A DNA stretch of 64,000 nt from an uncultured Campylobacter sp. (GTDB lineage: Bacteria; Campylobacterota; Campylobacteria; Campylobacterales; Campylobacteraceae), in assembly GCF_938015785.1 (NCBI RefSeq), contig NZ_CALLWC010000032.1, forward strand, positions 3,007 to 67,006, written 5' to 3'. Made by a program: the position numbers and the translations under genes. Positions 1-9,990 of the stretch are shown here, in pieces. Within the stretch, counting starts at the first letter, position 1. The number at the start of each line of letters is the position of its first letter. The notes under the pieces are model-generated. The model was given only the letters and a program-made list of their open reading frames with translations. It was not told where the DNA came from and searched no databases.

Positions 1-1013
1 GCGGTGCGGATCGAGGTAAAGCTAAGAGGGGCTGCCTTGACCGCCTCCAAAGTCTCGCCCTCCAGCGAGCTGTAGCCATTAAAATAAAATCCGATGACGG
101 AAAGAACGATCATCGCTCCTAGCGGGATTATCGCGTTTATCTTGCGGAGTACGACGCCCTCTTTGGGTACGAAAATTTGATCCTCTAAATTTTTGATCTT
201 AAAATCCGCAGCTCCGCTCTTTCCGCCGCGAGATGCGATCTCTGCGCGATACATCGAGCCAAACTCCCTACTCATCACTGCCGTGGCGACTACGAAAAAG
301 ATCATGAAAATATTATAAAATCTATACGGGATCGTCTCAACAAACACGGTGAAGGCGTTTATATTTTCTATACCGATCTGCGAGTAGGCCTCTTTGATCG
401 CCGAAATTTCGACTCCGACCCAGGTGGAGATCACCGCGATGCCGGTGATCGGCGCGGCGGTCGCGTCGATGATGAAGGCGAATTTCGCGCGCGAAATTTT
501 AAATTTATCCATAAGCGGCCGCATGATAGGGCCCACGATTAGGGCGTTTGCGTAATCGTCAAAAAATATCACGATACCCATCAGCCAGGTGTAAATTTGA
601 CCCAAAACCGGAGTGTCTGCGTGCTTGCTAAGCCAGAGCGCAAGCGCCTTCGTGCCGCCGCTTTTGGTCACCAAAGCGATGAGCCCGCCGATACACATAA
701 CCTGAAGCAAAATACCCGCATTCCACGTATCCGCCATCGATTTTACTACGCGCGAGCACAGGTTCGTAAAGGCAAAAAGCGCCGAAGCAGCGATGCCGTG
801 ATCTACCATACCGACGAGAAAAGTCCCGCTTAGCACGCCCAAAAACAGCGACAAAATCACGTCTTTGGTGATGAAAGCAAGCACGATCGCCACGACCGGC
901 GGGATCAGCGTCAGCATGCCGTAAAGCTCGCTGTTTCGCACGGCGGGCTCCACGTCCGCAAGCGCCAGCGCGGGCAAAAAAATCGCCGTAAAGATAAGCA
1001 AATTTTTCAACAT
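1..1013 (-). CDS. NhaC-family Na+/H+ antiporter, 3' end beyond window
   Basis: The reverse strand is open from an ATG at 1013 to the window edge, giving at least 337 residues of a strongly hydrophobic protein. It starts with a signal-like segment (MLKNLLIFTAIFLPALALA), followed by many membrane helices. The segment IVIFFDDYANALIVGPIMRP (about 147-166) and the following DATAAPITGIAVISTWVG are typical of NhaC-type antiporters, which exchange Na+ for H+ across the inner membrane. The C-terminal part is missing only because the window ends. A 15-bp inverted repeat lies just upstream. The family call is firm; the ion specificity is inferred from the family. Confidence 0.85.
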   Translation of the reverse strand, partial: MLKNLLIFTAIFLPALALADVEPAVRNSELYGMLTLIPPVVAIVLAFITKDVILSLFLGVLSGTFLVGMVDHGIAASALFAFTNLCSRVVKSMADTWNAGILLQVMCIGGLIALVTKSGGTKALALWLSKHADTPVLGQIYTWLMGIVIFFDDYANALIVGPIMRPLMDKFKISRAKFAFIIDATAAPITGIAVISTWVGVEISAIKEAYSQIGIENINAFTVFVETIPYRFYNIFMIFFVVATAVMSREFGSMYRAEIASRGGKSGAADFKIKNLEDQIFVPKEGVVLRKINAIIPLGAMIVLSVIGFYFNGYSSLEGETLEAVKAAPLSFTSIRT

Positions 1014-1037
1014 TTTAATCCTTGATGATTGATAAAA

Positions 1038-1077
1038 TTTTAAAATTTAACCTCCGATCGGGGGTTAAATTTTAAAA
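1038..1077. repeat. 15-bp inverted repeat upstream of nhaC-like gene
   Basis: Left arm 1038-1052 (TTTTAAAATTTAACC) pairs perfectly with 1063-1077, and the loop can extend the stem by further C-G pairs. It lies 25 bases upstream of the antiporter start codon, so it could be a leader hairpin, or a terminator for transcription entering from the right. Both arms carry AAATTT. No function is proven. Confidence 0.55.
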
Positions 1078-1683
1078 TTCTGCGCGCCTTGCAGCAATTA
1101 TTCGTATTCACGCGCTTTCTTTTACGGCGATTTTTGAGCGCCTTAATCGCACAGCAAGCTCTGCTATTTTGCTGCGTTTGCAATTTTGCGAACGCATTTT
1201 TAAGTAACTTGTCGCGCAGTAAAATCTCTCCGGTGCAAAATACCGCGCGCAGCGTAATCAAAAACGTTTTATAAGCGAATTTAAAATTTTACTTAACATA
1301 GCAAAAGACCCAAACTAAGGTAAAATTCCGCAATACTGCAACACTTGCTTTGTCGCAAAAGCGATAAATTTCTCGCGCAAAATTTGACAAAATCCCGCTC
1401 TTGATCGCAGACCAAAATCCATCAGTAAAAATTTTATCGCGCATAAATTGCACAAATCGCCATTTTTAAAGCTCGTCTGCGCGTTTATAAAATTTCAGTG
1501 CATGCAACCTGCGCAAGCAAAGCGATAAAATTTTAAAGCGTTAAATTCTACCAACTCGCACTCGAAAAATCCGCTAAATTTATAGAATTTACAAAGCGGC
1601 AAAACTCTAAATTTAAAGCTCATAAGGCTTTTGCAAACCCAAAACGACGACGAAGCGGCGAGCGACCCTTTAAATCAAGCCCG
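1078..1683. other. Gene-free stretch with AAATTT-type words
   Basis: About 600 bases without a credible gene. The small open frames here (1040-1261, 1089-1274) have no recognisable product and are translations of repeated AAAATTTT, AAATTT and GAATTT words. These belong to the RAATTY array pattern described in the findings. No tRNA or other RNA was recognised. Confidence 0.6.
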
Positions 1684-2916
1684 CTAATTTTCACGCTCAG
1701 GTGCATCTTGCGGATCGCTCGTAAAATCATCGCTTGCTTGCGTAGGACTCAATCCAAGAGAGCGCAAATAGCTCTGCGTAGCCGCTTCACCACCCGCAAG
1801 CGCGTAGTCTAGCGCATTTAACCCCGCCTCATCGATCGCCTTTTCGTTTGCGCCCGATTTTACGAGCAATTCAACGATCTGCTTGGTACTTTTTTGCGCC
1901 GCAAACATCAGCAGTGTCTTGCCCACGCCCGAACGCTCACAGCCGTCGCTACGCTCGCCTAACGATGCTAGAGCCTGGGCCTCGGCGCTGCCGATCTGGC
2001 GGACATTTACGCTAGCATGCGAGTAAATTAGCAACTTTACGAGCTCATAATTTTTTGCCGCGGCGGCGAAAAATATCGGAGTTTGCCCAAGTGAGTTTTT
2101 ATAGCCAACCAAGGCGCCTTTAGAGATCATAAATTTAGCGCTTTGAACGTTATTCATCGCGTAAAATAGAGAGTTTTCCTCGCCCGCATTCACCTGCGCG
2201 CCTCGCTCGATCAAAGCGCCGCTAAAGCGCTCGTCATATCCTAGCAAAAGCGCCAGATCCAGGGCATTATCAAGCTCGTAAATCGCAAAATCCTTGCTAA
2301 AAAGTAGCGTACGAAACTCATCTGCGCCTACTCCGCCTTTTAGCGCCAGCTCAAGCTCACCGTAATCTCCCGCCTTGCGATCCTTTGCAGCGTATGCGAT
2401 AAATTCCGCTATAACGGCGCTTGCCAGCTCATCGGCGTCGTTTTTATTAAATTTGGCGGCGAAATAATCTTTTAGCGCCTCCCTGGCTGCTGAGATCTCG
2501 CCCATAAAATTACCATAAGCGATGAAATTTCCAATCTTGCGCTCGGAGTAAAATTCTAAGACTTCAAGCGATTTTTCGCTAATTTGCGCGTAGTTTTTCT
2601 CTTTAGCATAGCTCAAAAAGCCCTCGCCATCCATCCCCGCAAATGCCAAGGTTCGCTCAAGCCTTTTTTCGTTCAGCAAGGCTTCGTTACCGACACAATC
2701 GATATTTTCGTCCCTGATCTCAGAAGCCGCGCTTTTTAAATTTTGCAAAAATTCTGCGCCAGCTAGTGAGCCTTTACAGCCAAAATCGCTTTGCAGCAGC
2801 TCTTCGTCCGCAGGCTCCTTACTAAAAAAGCCGCACGGATCGCTTAGTATCTGCTCGCAAGAAGCGCCAAAAAGCGTGCCGCAAAAAACAAACGAACCCA
2901 TTATAATTTTTCGCAT
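1684..2916 (-). CDS. Ankyrin-repeat protein, probably exported
   Basis: A 410-residue protein if translation begins at the internal ATG at 2916, which has GAGG a few bases upstream and starts a plausible signal peptide (MRKIIMGSFVFCGTLFGASC). The earlier in-frame ATG at 2934 would add six residues and lacks a ribosome site. The Cys after GAS could be a lipobox, but the -3 residue is atypical. Residues from about 240 carry ankyrin-like repeats, with units such as LGQTPIFFAAAAKNYELVKL and GKTLLMFAAQKSTKQIVELL. Ankyrin repeats mediate protein-protein contact; the partner is unknown. A second ankyrin protein lies at 11539-12975. Confidence 0.8.
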   Translation of the reverse strand: MRKIIMGSFVFCGTLFGASCEQILSDPCGFFSKEPADEELLQSDFGCKGSLAGAEFLQNLKSAASEIRDENIDCVGNEALLNEKRLERTLAFAGMDGEGFLSYAKEKNYAQISEKSLEVLEFYSERKIGNFIAYGNFMGEISAAREALKDYFAAKFNKNDADELASAVIAEFIAYAAKDRKAGDYGELELALKGGVGADEFRTLLFSKDFAIYELDNALDLALLLGYDERFSGALIERGAQVNAGEENSLFYAMNNVQSAKFMISKGALVGYKNSLGQTPIFFAAAAKNYELVKLLIYSHASVNVRQIGSAEAQALASLGERSDGCERSGVGKTLLMFAAQKSTKQIVELLVKSGANEKAIDEAGLNALDYALAGGEAATQSYLRSLGLSPTQASDDFTSDPQDAPEREN

Positions 2917-2934
2917 CGCTACCTCGAATTGCAT

Positions 2935-3302
2935 TTGAAGCGTTATTTTACCTTTAAATTTATTTATTAAAACTTAGTGCGGGCGGTGGAATTTTATGGA
3001 ATTCCTTTCAGCCTTATAAAATTTTGCGGAATTTTTAAAATTTTACGGCGCAGCGGCGAGCAGCGTTAAATAATGGTAGTTATAGGCGCAGCAATGGAGG
3101 GCACTATATGAGGGCACAGCGATCGGCAGGCTAAAATTTTAAAATTTACGCGCGCCCTAGCGGTAAGATAAAATTTCGCGCTGTACAGATCTAGCGGAAT
3201 TCCGCGCGCGATTAGCCGCGGAATAAAATTTTGCATGTTTTGCGCGGAGTAAATTAAAATTTCGCCGCGCAAAATTCCGCGCCTAGCGTAAATTCCGTCG
3301 CG
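2935..3302. other. Gene-free stretch rich in RAATTY words
   Basis: Between the ankyrin gene and copA there are 368 bases dominated by GAATTT, AAATTT and AAAATTTT words. A 68-codon open frame at 3066-3272 is a by-product of these words and has no support. No promoter or RNA gene could be assigned. Confidence 0.55.
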
Positions 3303-5480
3303 TTAAAATTTAGCGAATTTCAATCTGATGGAATTTAGCACGACCGTTACAGAGCTAAAGCACATCGCCGCGGCGCCGTACATCGGCTTTAAAAGCACGC
3401 CGAGCGCTGGATATAGCGCGCCTGCTGCGATCGGGATACACACGGCGTTGTAAAACAGCGCCCAGAAGAGGTTTTGCTTGATCGTCCGCATGGCAGCGCC
3501 CGATAGGCGAAATAGATATAGCACGCTTGCAAGGTCGTTTTTTATAAAGATCGCGTCGCCCGCACCCTTGGCTACGTCGCTGCCGCCGTTCATCGCGATG
3601 CCGATGCTAGCCGCTTTTAAGCTCGGTGCGTCATTGACGCCGTCGCCCACGAAAAGCACCCGCTTGCCCTCATCCGTCAGGGATTTGATGAACTCATATT
3701 TGCCGCTTGGAAGCACTCCGCTTCTCACCTCGTCGATGCCAAGGTTGCGAGCGACGAAATTTGCCGTTTTTGCGTTATCGCCCGTTAGCATGACGGTTTT
3801 TACGCCGCTTTTTTGCAGCGCTTGCACGACGTCCCGCGCTTCGGCCCTGATCTCGTCACTAAATGCGATGAAGCCCGCATACGAGCCGCCTATCGCGCAG
3901 TAAACGACGCCGAAACCCTTGTCTAAAAGCTCCTCCGCTTCTACTTCGACGCCCGCATCCACGCCGCGCTCGCGCAGAAAGCCCGCGCTGCCGCAAAGAA
4001 TTTCGCCGGTTGGATTTTTAGCGACGATCCCCTTGCCCGCGATGCTTTCGAACTCGCCGTTAAATTTAGAAATTTCGCCGAATTTCAGCTCGGCAAATTT
4101 TACGATCGCCTTTGAGATCGGATGCTCGCTAAGCTTTTGCGCGCTTGCTAAAGCGTAGAGATCCTGGGCGCTCAGATCGCTGAAGCTTACCGAAATTTCG
4201 CCCTTGCTAAGCGTGCCGGTTTTATCGAAAACCGCGACGTCCGCGTCCTTTAAAATTTCTAAAATTTCGGGATTTTTGATTAAAATTCCAGCCTTTGCGG
4301 CGTTTGAGATCGCGCAAACGATCGCAATCGGCGTCGCAAGACCTAGCGCACACGGGCAGGAGATGATAAGCACGCAGATAGCGGCGGATGCGGCATATGA
4401 GAGCCGTCCGTCAAGCGCCATCCACGCTATAAAGCTAACAAGCGCGATCAAAATCACCGCGGGCACGAAGATATTTGAAATTTTATCCGCAAAGCGCGCG
4501 ATCGGCATCTTTTTGTTGCCCGCCTCGTTTAGCAGATTTTTAATCTCGGCAAGCAGCGTCTGATGCGAAAATTTCGTCACCTTCACGTAGATGACGCCGT
4601 CGGTGCTGACGCAGCCTGCATTTACCTCATCTCCCACGCTTTTATAAACCGCCAAGCTCTCGCCGCTGACGAGCGAAGTGTCGATCTGCGCGCCGCCCTC
4701 GACGATAAGCCCGTCGCATGGGATGCGCGAGCCGTTTTTTACGAGCACTTTATCGCCCGGCTTTAGCGATTCTGCGCGCACTTCGGCTATCGTGCCGTCG
4801 TCTTTGATCAAAAGCGCGGTTTTGGGGCTTAGATCGATTAGCCCCTTGATGTAGTCGTTCGCCTTCATCTTGCTGCGCTCTTCTAGGTATTTGCCGAGCA
4901 AAATAAAGGCGATTATCATCGAGGCGGACGAGAAATAAAGATTTGTAAATTCATTCTGCGCGCCGTGCGTATAGACCCACGCCGCGGCCGTTAGCGAATA
5001 GGCAAACGCGAAAAAACTTCCCATCGCCACGAGCACGTTCATATCAAAGCTTCTGTTTTTCAGCGAGCCGTAAGCGTGATAAAAGAAGTTCTTGCCGCAG
5101 TAAAATAGGCTCGCGCACGCCATCACCGCGCAAAGTAGCGCCTTTGGAACGAAGCTCAAAAACCCGCTCATCTCCACAGCCATTACCGCCGCGGCTAAAA
5201 TGAGAGCGAGAATAAGCCTAAAAAGCGCCGCTTTGAGGTTGCGCCGCTTTTTGCGCTCCAAATCCTCGTAATCCACGGCGATGTCGTAGCCCAGCTTTTT
5301 GATCTTGGCTTTTAGCGTTTCCTCAAGCGCCGGATCAGCAAGTACGAACTCGCCGCTGCCGTTTGCGAAATTTACGTGCGCCTCCTGCACCCCCTCGATC
5401 TTGCGACTTACCCGCTCGATCGCATTGGAGCAGTTTACGCAGCTCATCCCGACGATATTTAGAGTGATTTTGCTTGGCAT
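3303..5480 (-). CDS. copA: Copper-exporting P1B-type ATPase
   Basis: A 725-residue heavy-metal ATPase pumping Cu(I) out of the cytoplasm. In order: an N-terminal metal-binding domain with GMSCVNC (11-17), membrane helices, the actuator motif SGES, the transmembrane metal site CPC in ISCPCALGLATP (about 373), the phosphorylation site DKTGT (about 418), the SEHPIS signature (about 456), TGDN (about 565) and the hinge GDGVNDAP (about 611). CPC indicates monovalent copper or silver. It starts 3 bases after the stop of the small chaperone gene upstream, so the two are cotranscribed. Length and all key residues are intact. Confidence 0.96.
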   Translation of the reverse strand: MPSKITLNIVGMSCVNCSNAIERVSRKIEGVQEAHVNFANGSGEFVLADPALEETLKAKIKKLGYDIAVDYEDLERKKRRNLKAALFRLILALILAAAVMAVEMSGFLSFVPKALLCAVMACASLFYCGKNFFYHAYGSLKNRSFDMNVLVAMGSFFAFAYSLTAAAWVYTHGAQNEFTNLYFSSASMIIAFILLGKYLEERSKMKANDYIKGLIDLSPKTALLIKDDGTIAEVRAESLKPGDKVLVKNGSRIPCDGLIVEGGAQIDTSLVSGESLAVYKSVGDEVNAGCVSTDGVIYVKVTKFSHQTLLAEIKNLLNEAGNKKMPIARFADKISNIFVPAVILIALVSFIAWMALDGRLSYAASAAICVLIISCPCALGLATPIAIVCAISNAAKAGILIKNPEILEILKDADVAVFDKTGTLSKGEISVSFSDLSAQDLYALASAQKLSEHPISKAIVKFAELKFGEISKFNGEFESIAGKGIVAKNPTGEILCGSAGFLRERGVDAGVEVEAEELLDKGFGVVYCAIGGSYAGFIAFSDEIRAEARDVVQALQKSGVKTVMLTGDNAKTANFVARNLGIDEVRSGVLPSGKYEFIKSLTDEGKRVLFVGDGVNDAPSLKAASIGIAMNGGSDVAKGAGDAIFIKNDLASVLYLFRLSGAAMRTIKQNLFWALFYNAVCIPIAAGALYPALGVLLKPMYGAAAMCFSSVTVVLNSIRLKFAKF

Positions 5481-5483
5481 CTG

Positions 5484-5708
5484 TTAGTTTTCGCAGGCTA
5501 GCTTTTCTGCGACGCTAAAGCCCAAATCGTCCATCTCCTCTTTAAATTTAGCCTCGTCGCGCGGATCTAAGCTTAAACTCACCACTCCGCTTGCTACGTC
5601 CACCTCGATCTCGCCGAAATCATCCTTAAGCGCGTTTTTGATCGTCCTCGCGCAGTTTTCGCAGTGGATATTTTGCGCCTTAAATTTTACGCTTTGTTTC
5701 AAAGTCAT
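5484..5708 (-). CDS. copZ: CopZ-like copper chaperone
   Basis: A 74-residue single heavy-metal-associated domain with the metal site in NIHCENCARTI (Cys at about 16 and 19). Such proteins carry Cu(I) in the cytosol and deliver it to the ATPase. It lies immediately upstream of copA on the same strand with a 3-base gap, which supports both the function and an operon. It has a good ribosome site (GGAGAG) before the ATG. Annotations of its homologues vary between CopZ and CopP. Confidence 0.88.
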   Translation of the reverse strand: MTLKQSVKFKAQNIHCENCARTIKNALKDDFGEIEVDVASGVVSLSLDPRDEAKFKEEMDDLGFSVAEKLACEN

Positions 5709-5801
5709 GGGTCTCTCCTTCGGATTAAAATTTCAAAACTTATACTACTTTTTAATAAATTTTATTTCAACGCCCGCTCCTGAAATTTAAGGGTTTTTCG
5801 T

Positions 5802-5807
5802 TATAAT
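5802..5807 (+). promoter_or_regulatory. Probable -10 box for yebC operon
   Basis: TATAAT preceded by GTTTTTCGT, the T-rich upstream context usual for Campylobacter sigma-70 promoters. It is 34 bases before the yebC ATG at 5841. Confidence 0.6.
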
Positions 5808-5840
5808 CACCCGTTTTAAATTTAAGCTTTAAGGAATTTT

Positions 5841-6575
5841 ATGGGACGAGCTTTTGAATACAGACGCGCTTCAAAAGAAGCTAGATGGGGGAAGATGAGC
5901 AAACTTTTCCCAAAACTGGGCAAGGCCATAACGATGGCTGCGAAAGAGGGCGGCGAAGATCCGCTGATGAACTCCAAGCTGCGCGCCGCGATCGCCACGG
6001 CAAAGGCGCAAAATATGCCCAAAGACAATATCGACGCGGCTATCAAGCGCGCTAGCGGCAAGGATAGCGCCGATATCAAAACGATCTTTTACGACGGCAA
6101 GGCGCCGCACGGCGCACTTCTCATAATCGAATGCGCCACCGACAATCCGACCCGCACCGTCGCGAACGTAAAGTCGATTTTAAACAAAGCCAAGGGCGAG
6201 TTTTTGCCGAGCGGCAGTTTGAAATTTATGTTTTCGCACAAGGCTGTTTTTGAGACCAAGCTGCCGAGCCGCGACATCGAGGAGCTGGAGCTTGAACTCA
6301 TCGACTTCGGTCTTAGCGAGCTTGAGATCAACGAGTTTGAAAACGACAAGGGCGAACTCGAAAAGACGCTACTAATCTACGGCGAATACGAAAGCTTCGG
6401 CACTCTAAACGAAGGTATCGAAAAGATAGGGCTTGAGATCATCAGCGCAAGCTTAAAATTCGTCGCCAACGAAAAGCACGAATTTAGCGAGGATCAGCTT
6501 GGCGACATAGACGCGCTACTAGAGCGGCTAGAGGATGATGACGACGTGCAGGCAGTTTACACCAACATCGCATAG
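5841..6575 (+). CDS. yebC: YebC/PmpR-family protein
   Basis: A full-length 244-residue YebC family protein. The N terminus is diagnostic ([20 protein letters not shown]), followed by [20 protein letters not shown] and the conserved [14 protein letters not shown]. Members are DNA-binding regulators, and some assist ribosomes at difficult motifs; which role applies here is unknown. The ribosome site is AAGGA, 6 bases before the ATG. The cyclophilin gene ppiB follows 9 bases later, an arrangement I recall from C. jejuni. Confidence 0.95.
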   Translation: MGRAFEYRRASKEARWGKMSKLFPKLGKAITMAAKEGGEDPLMNSKLRAAIATAKAQNMPKDNIDAAIKRASGKDSADIKTIFYDGKAPHGALLIIECATDNPTRTVANVKSILNKAKGEFLPSGSLKFMFSHKAVFETKLPSRDIEELELELIDFGLSELEINEFENDKGELEKTLLIYGEYESFGTLNEGIEKIGLEIISASLKFVANEKHEFSEDQLGDIDALLERLEDDDDVQAVYTNIA

Positions 6576-6584
6576 GAGAAAAAA

Positions 6585-7079
6585 ATGGAAAGCTTAAAAA
6601 TTTACGACATTGACGCAGAGGCTTTGGCGCGCGATAAATACGCCGTGATAAAAACCGAAAAGGGCGATATGAAGCTGGAGCTTTTCGCAGATGAAGCCCC
6701 GCAGGCGGTTACGAATTTCGCTAGCCTCGCGCGCAGCGGGTTTTACAAGGGGTTAAATTTTCACCGCGTAATTCCAAATTTCGTAATCCAAGGCGGCTGC
6801 CCACGCGGCACCGGTACAGGAGGTCCCGGCTGGCGCATAAAGTGCGAATGCGACCGCCAAAAGCACAAGCACGTGCGCGGCGCGCTATCGATGGCGCACG
6901 CAGGGCGTGATACGGGCGGTAGTCAGTTTTTCGTCTGCCACAGCGCGCAGCCGCACCTAGACGGCGTGCACACGGTGTTCGGAGAAATCGTGGATCAGCC
7001 CAGCCTAGCGGTTTTAGACGCGATCAGACAGGGCGATAAGATCATCGATATCGAGATTAAAGAGAGCCTACAATCGTGA
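6585..7079 (+). CDS. ppiB: Cyclophilin-type peptidyl-prolyl isomerase
   Basis: A 164-residue cytoplasmic cyclophilin with no signal peptide. The core shows [19 protein letters not shown], the catalytic [19 protein letters not shown] (Arg of FHRV) and [17 protein letters not shown]. It catalyses cis-trans isomerisation of Xaa-Pro bonds during protein folding. The start has GGAGAA 7 bases upstream. It follows yebC closely and precedes acpS, so one transcript is likely. Confidence 0.95.
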   Translation: MESLKIYDIDAEALARDKYAVIKTEKGDMKLELFADEAPQAVTNFASLARSGFYKGLNFHRVIPNFVIQGGCPRGTGTGGPGWRIKCECDRQKHKHVRGALSMAHAGRDTGGSQFFVCHSAQPHLDGVHTVFGEIVDQPSLAVLDAIRQGDKIIDIEIKESLQS

Positions 7080-7107
7080 TTAAATTTAAACCGCGGGGCG
7101 TTCGTCC

Positions 7108-7482
7108 GTGATAAAGATCGGCACGGACATAACCGCGGTGCGCAGGATCTCGGCGCTGCGCGCAAAATACGGCGTGAAATTTATAAAGCGCATTTTGAAA
7201 AAATCCGAGCGCTCCTCAGCACTGCGCGACGAAAGTATCGCGGGCATCTATGCCGCCAAAGAGGCGCTTAGCAAGGCGCTAGGTACCGGCATCGGCGCGG
7301 AATTCGGCTTTAAAGACGCTAAAATTTACAAAGACGCCCTGGGCGCGCCGCATTTAAAAATCCGTAAAAAAATCCGTAAAAAATTTCATATCAAATCCGC
7401 AAGCCTTAGCATCACGCACGACGCAAACGTCGCAATCGCCGTAGTCGCACTGGTGTTAAAAAAATCCAAAAAACGAGCCTAA
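7108..7482 (+). CDS. acpS: Holo-[acyl-carrier-protein] synthase
   Basis: A 124-residue AcpS that transfers 4'-phosphopantetheine from CoA to acyl carrier protein for fatty-acid synthesis. It begins at a GTG with the signature IKIGTDITAV; the Mg-binding Asp is in GTDI and the catalytic Glu in AAKEALSKALGTGI (about 50-63). SITHD sits near the C terminus. The tail is unusually lysine-rich (IRKKIRKKF, KKSKKR). It lies 28 bases after ppiB. Confidence 0.93.
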   Translation: MIKIGTDITAVRRISALRAKYGVKFIKRILKKSERSSALRDESIAGIYAAKEALSKALGTGIGAEFGFKDAKIYKDALGAPHLKIRKKIRKKFHIKSASLSITHDANVAIAVVALVLKKSKKRA

Positions 7483-8533
7483 AATTTTATCGCTTTTTTC
7501 TTGAGTGCGGGATTTTTAAATTTTAAAATCTCGCCCGGGTTGCGCGTCCTAGGAATTTTATCGCGCAATCGCGCAAGCAAAAACCTTGCGTAAATTTTGC
7601 ACGGCAGAATTTCGAAATTTCATTGCGCCGCAGAATTTTGATTTAAATTTGAGGCACGGAATTTTATAGCGTCACGATACGCGACGGTGCAACTCAAAAG
7701 GTAGAATTTCAACCTGAATTTTAGAAGCAGAAAGATAGATTTTCGGTTTAAAATTTGCTGCGAAATCGCGCTCTAAAATTTAAAGTAGACGCAAAGCCGC
7801 TTTCGTCCGACGCACGTATCATCAAGGATTAAGCGAAAGTTCATGGGCCGACCGAACATACATCGCTGCGGCGGCATCTGTTCGTCGCACCCATCTCAAG
7901 CAAGAGCTTTTATGCCGTACTTATGTCGAATACCGCAGATAGCGCGGCGTTCTCTTTTGCTATGTACGAAAAAACGAAGGCGAGCTTGCGTAGCTACATT
8001 TACCGCTCAGTCTGGCGCTAGCTTGAGCGACATAGATAGGCGGCATACACAGAAGCGAGCGATTAAAATTTACACGAAGAAATTTAAAGATGAAATTCCG
8101 CGGGCTGCAAATTTAGCGCTAAATTTTTAAAATTTCACGGCGGCGTAAATTTTAAAATTTCATGCAGGGCGGATTTAAATTTTAAGCCGCGAGCTCACAG
8201 GGCTAAATTTAGCCGCCAAGAAGTTTGCAAGTCTCTGCAAAAAGAAATTTTATCGCGGCGCGACGCCGCAAAATTTTCAATTGCTCGTATTTGGGCGGCG
8301 GGCTTATGCGGCTTACGTTTTCGCGCGAGGTATAAATTTCCAATCGTCTATATTTTAGCCGCCTTAAGACTGCATCCAAAGCCGCCCCATATTTAGAGCC
8401 GCGTAAATTTTAATCGCCCGCGCCAAGATACGATTAAATTTAAAACGCAAAGTGCACTCATAGCGCCGGCTTACGTCAAAACGCCTAAAACTACGACTAA
8501 AATTCCAAGCCGCGACCGAATTCCCGCGCAACG
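7483..8533. other. About 1 kb gene-free RAATTY-rich stretch
   Basis: No credible gene. In 7483-7800 I counted by hand 13 RAATTY hexamers, against about 0.3 expected by chance in a random sequence with equal base frequencies. The 95-codon open frame at 7843-8130 shows no family signature and no ribosome site. No tRNA was recognised. The stretch looks like the arrays seen inside several genes of this window. Confidence 0.6.
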
Positions 8534-8558
8534 AAAGGCGGACTACTCCGCCTTTTTT
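8534..8558 (-). terminator. Hairpin enclosing the stop codon of the DAHP synthase gene
   Basis: Arms AAAGGCGGA (8534-8542) and TCCGCCTTT (8547-8555) enclose a 4-base loop. The TAG stop codon of the DAHP synthase gene (8543-8545) lies in that loop. A T run follows on the plus strand and only TTT on the minus strand, so its terminator strength toward the gene is uncertain. Confidence 0.5.
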
Positions 8559-9886
8559 AGATTATCGGCGAGCAAAAACGCAAGCTCTAGCGCCTGATCT
8601 GCGTTTAGGCGCGGATCGCACTGCGTTTCGTAGCGCTGCTTTAGCGTCTCTTGCGTCACGTTAAATGAGCCGCCCGTGCACTCGGTGACGTTTTGACCGG
8701 TCATCTCAAGGTGAATGCCGCCCGCGTGCGTGCCCTCCGCAGCGTGGATCTCAAAAAAGCTCTGAACTTCGCTTAAAATTTTAGAAAACTCGCGCGTTTT
8801 GTAGCCGTTGGCGGTCTTGACGGTGTTGCCGTGCATCGGATCGATGCTGTACAGGATCGCCCTGCCCTCGCGCTTTAGCTCGCGCAAAATTTGCGGCAGC
8901 CGCGCGCCGATCTTATCCGCGCCCATGCGGATGATGACGTTTAGCCTGCCCGCTTCGTTTTGCGGATTGAGTTTGTCGCAAAGGCGCAAAATTTCATCCG
9001 CAGTGCCGCTTGGGCCGATCTTGACGCCGAGAGGGTTTTTGATACCGCTTAAAAAATGCACGTGCGCATCGTCCGCGCCGCGCGTGCGCTCGCCGATCCA
9101 AAGCATGTGCGCCGAGCAGTCGTACCAATCGCCGCTGGTACTGTCGATGCGCGTCAGGCACTCCTCGTAGTGCAGCAGCAGCGCCTCGTGCGAGGTGTAA
9201 AGCACCGTCTCGGCAAGGCTCGGAGAATTTGCGGCGCTCAGTCCGCACGCCTCCATAAATTTTAGCGTGCGCGAAATTTCATCGCTGAGCTCGTTAAATT
9301 TAGCCTCCAGCTCACCTTTTTTCAAAAAGCCCAAATTCCACTTATGCACCTCGTGCAGGTTCGCGAGACCGCCGCGAGAAAAGGCGCGCAGCAAATTCAG
9401 CGTCGAAGCGCTTTGATGATACGCCTCGATCATGCGGGCAGGATCTGGCTTGCGCGCCGCTTCGCTAAACTCAAAGCCGTTGATTATGTCGCCGCGGTAG
9501 CTAGGCAGACTCACGCCGCCCGCCTCCTCAAAGTCGCTGCTGCGCGGCTTTGCGAACTGCCCTGCGATGCGACCTACCTTGACGACGGGGCAGCCCGCCG
9601 CGAAGGTAAGAATAATCGCCATTTGAAGCATTACCTTAAACATATCGCGGATATTATTTGCGCTAAAATCATTAAAGCTCTCCGCGCAATCGCCGCCTTG
9701 AAGCAAAAACGACTTGCCCTCGCTGGCGCGCGCAAGCTCGGCCTTTAGGTTGCGAACCTCGCCCGCGAAAATTAACGGCGGCAGCTTGTAAAGGCGATCT
9801 TTAGCGGCCTGCACCGCACTTTCATCCTGATAAATCGGCTGCTGTAAAATTTTATAATCTTTCCACGACGTCCTACTCCAGCTCAT
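8543..9886 (-). CDS. Class II DAHP synthase, first step of aromatic biosynthesis
   Basis: A 447-residue class II 3-deoxy-7-phosphoheptulonate synthase, condensing phosphoenolpyruvate and erythrose 4-phosphate to open the shikimate pathway. Diagnostic blocks are [12 protein letters not shown] (about 60-71), [14 protein letters not shown] (substrate and metal site), [15 protein letters not shown] and [20 protein letters not shown]. Late in the protein, DPMHGNT and [21 protein letters not shown] are also class II hallmarks. Length is normal. It is transcribed alone, divergent from rarD. Symbols aroG, aroF and aroH are used inconsistently for this class, so none is given. Confidence 0.95.
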   Translation of the reverse strand: MSWSRTSWKDYKILQQPIYQDESAVQAAKDRLYKLPPLIFAGEVRNLKAELARASEGKSFLLQGGDCAESFNDFSANNIRDMFKVMLQMAIILTFAAGCPVVKVGRIAGQFAKPRSSDFEEAGGVSLPSYRGDIINGFEFSEAARKPDPARMIEAYHQSASTLNLLRAFSRGGLANLHEVHKWNLGFLKKGELEAKFNELSDEISRTLKFMEACGLSAANSPSLAETVLYTSHEALLLHYEECLTRIDSTSGDWYDCSAHMLWIGERTRGADDAHVHFLSGIKNPLGVKIGPSGTADEILRLCDKLNPQNEAGRLNVIIRMGADKIGARLPQILRELKREGRAILYSIDPMHGNTVKTANGYKTREFSKILSEVQSFFEIHAAEGTHAGGIHLEMTGQNVTECTGGSFNVTQETLKQRYETQCDPRLNADQALELAFLLADNLKKAE

Positions 9887-9990
9887 AGCCCCTCCTAGGT
9901 TTTGTAAAATTTCGCGATTATACCCAAATAAGCTTTTATTAACCCAAAAAATCTTAAAATAGCGCCTTTAGGCAATTTGGAAGGAATTTT

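Noticed and set aside
3066..3272. 68-codon open frame on the minus strand
   Set aside because: Lies in a RAATTY-rich gap; no ribosome site or family pattern.
3478..4766. Several long open frames opposite copA
   Set aside because: They are antisense to an intact copper ATPase and have no family pattern.
7843..8130. 95-codon open frame
   Set aside because: No ribosome site, no motif, and the composition of a non-coding gap.
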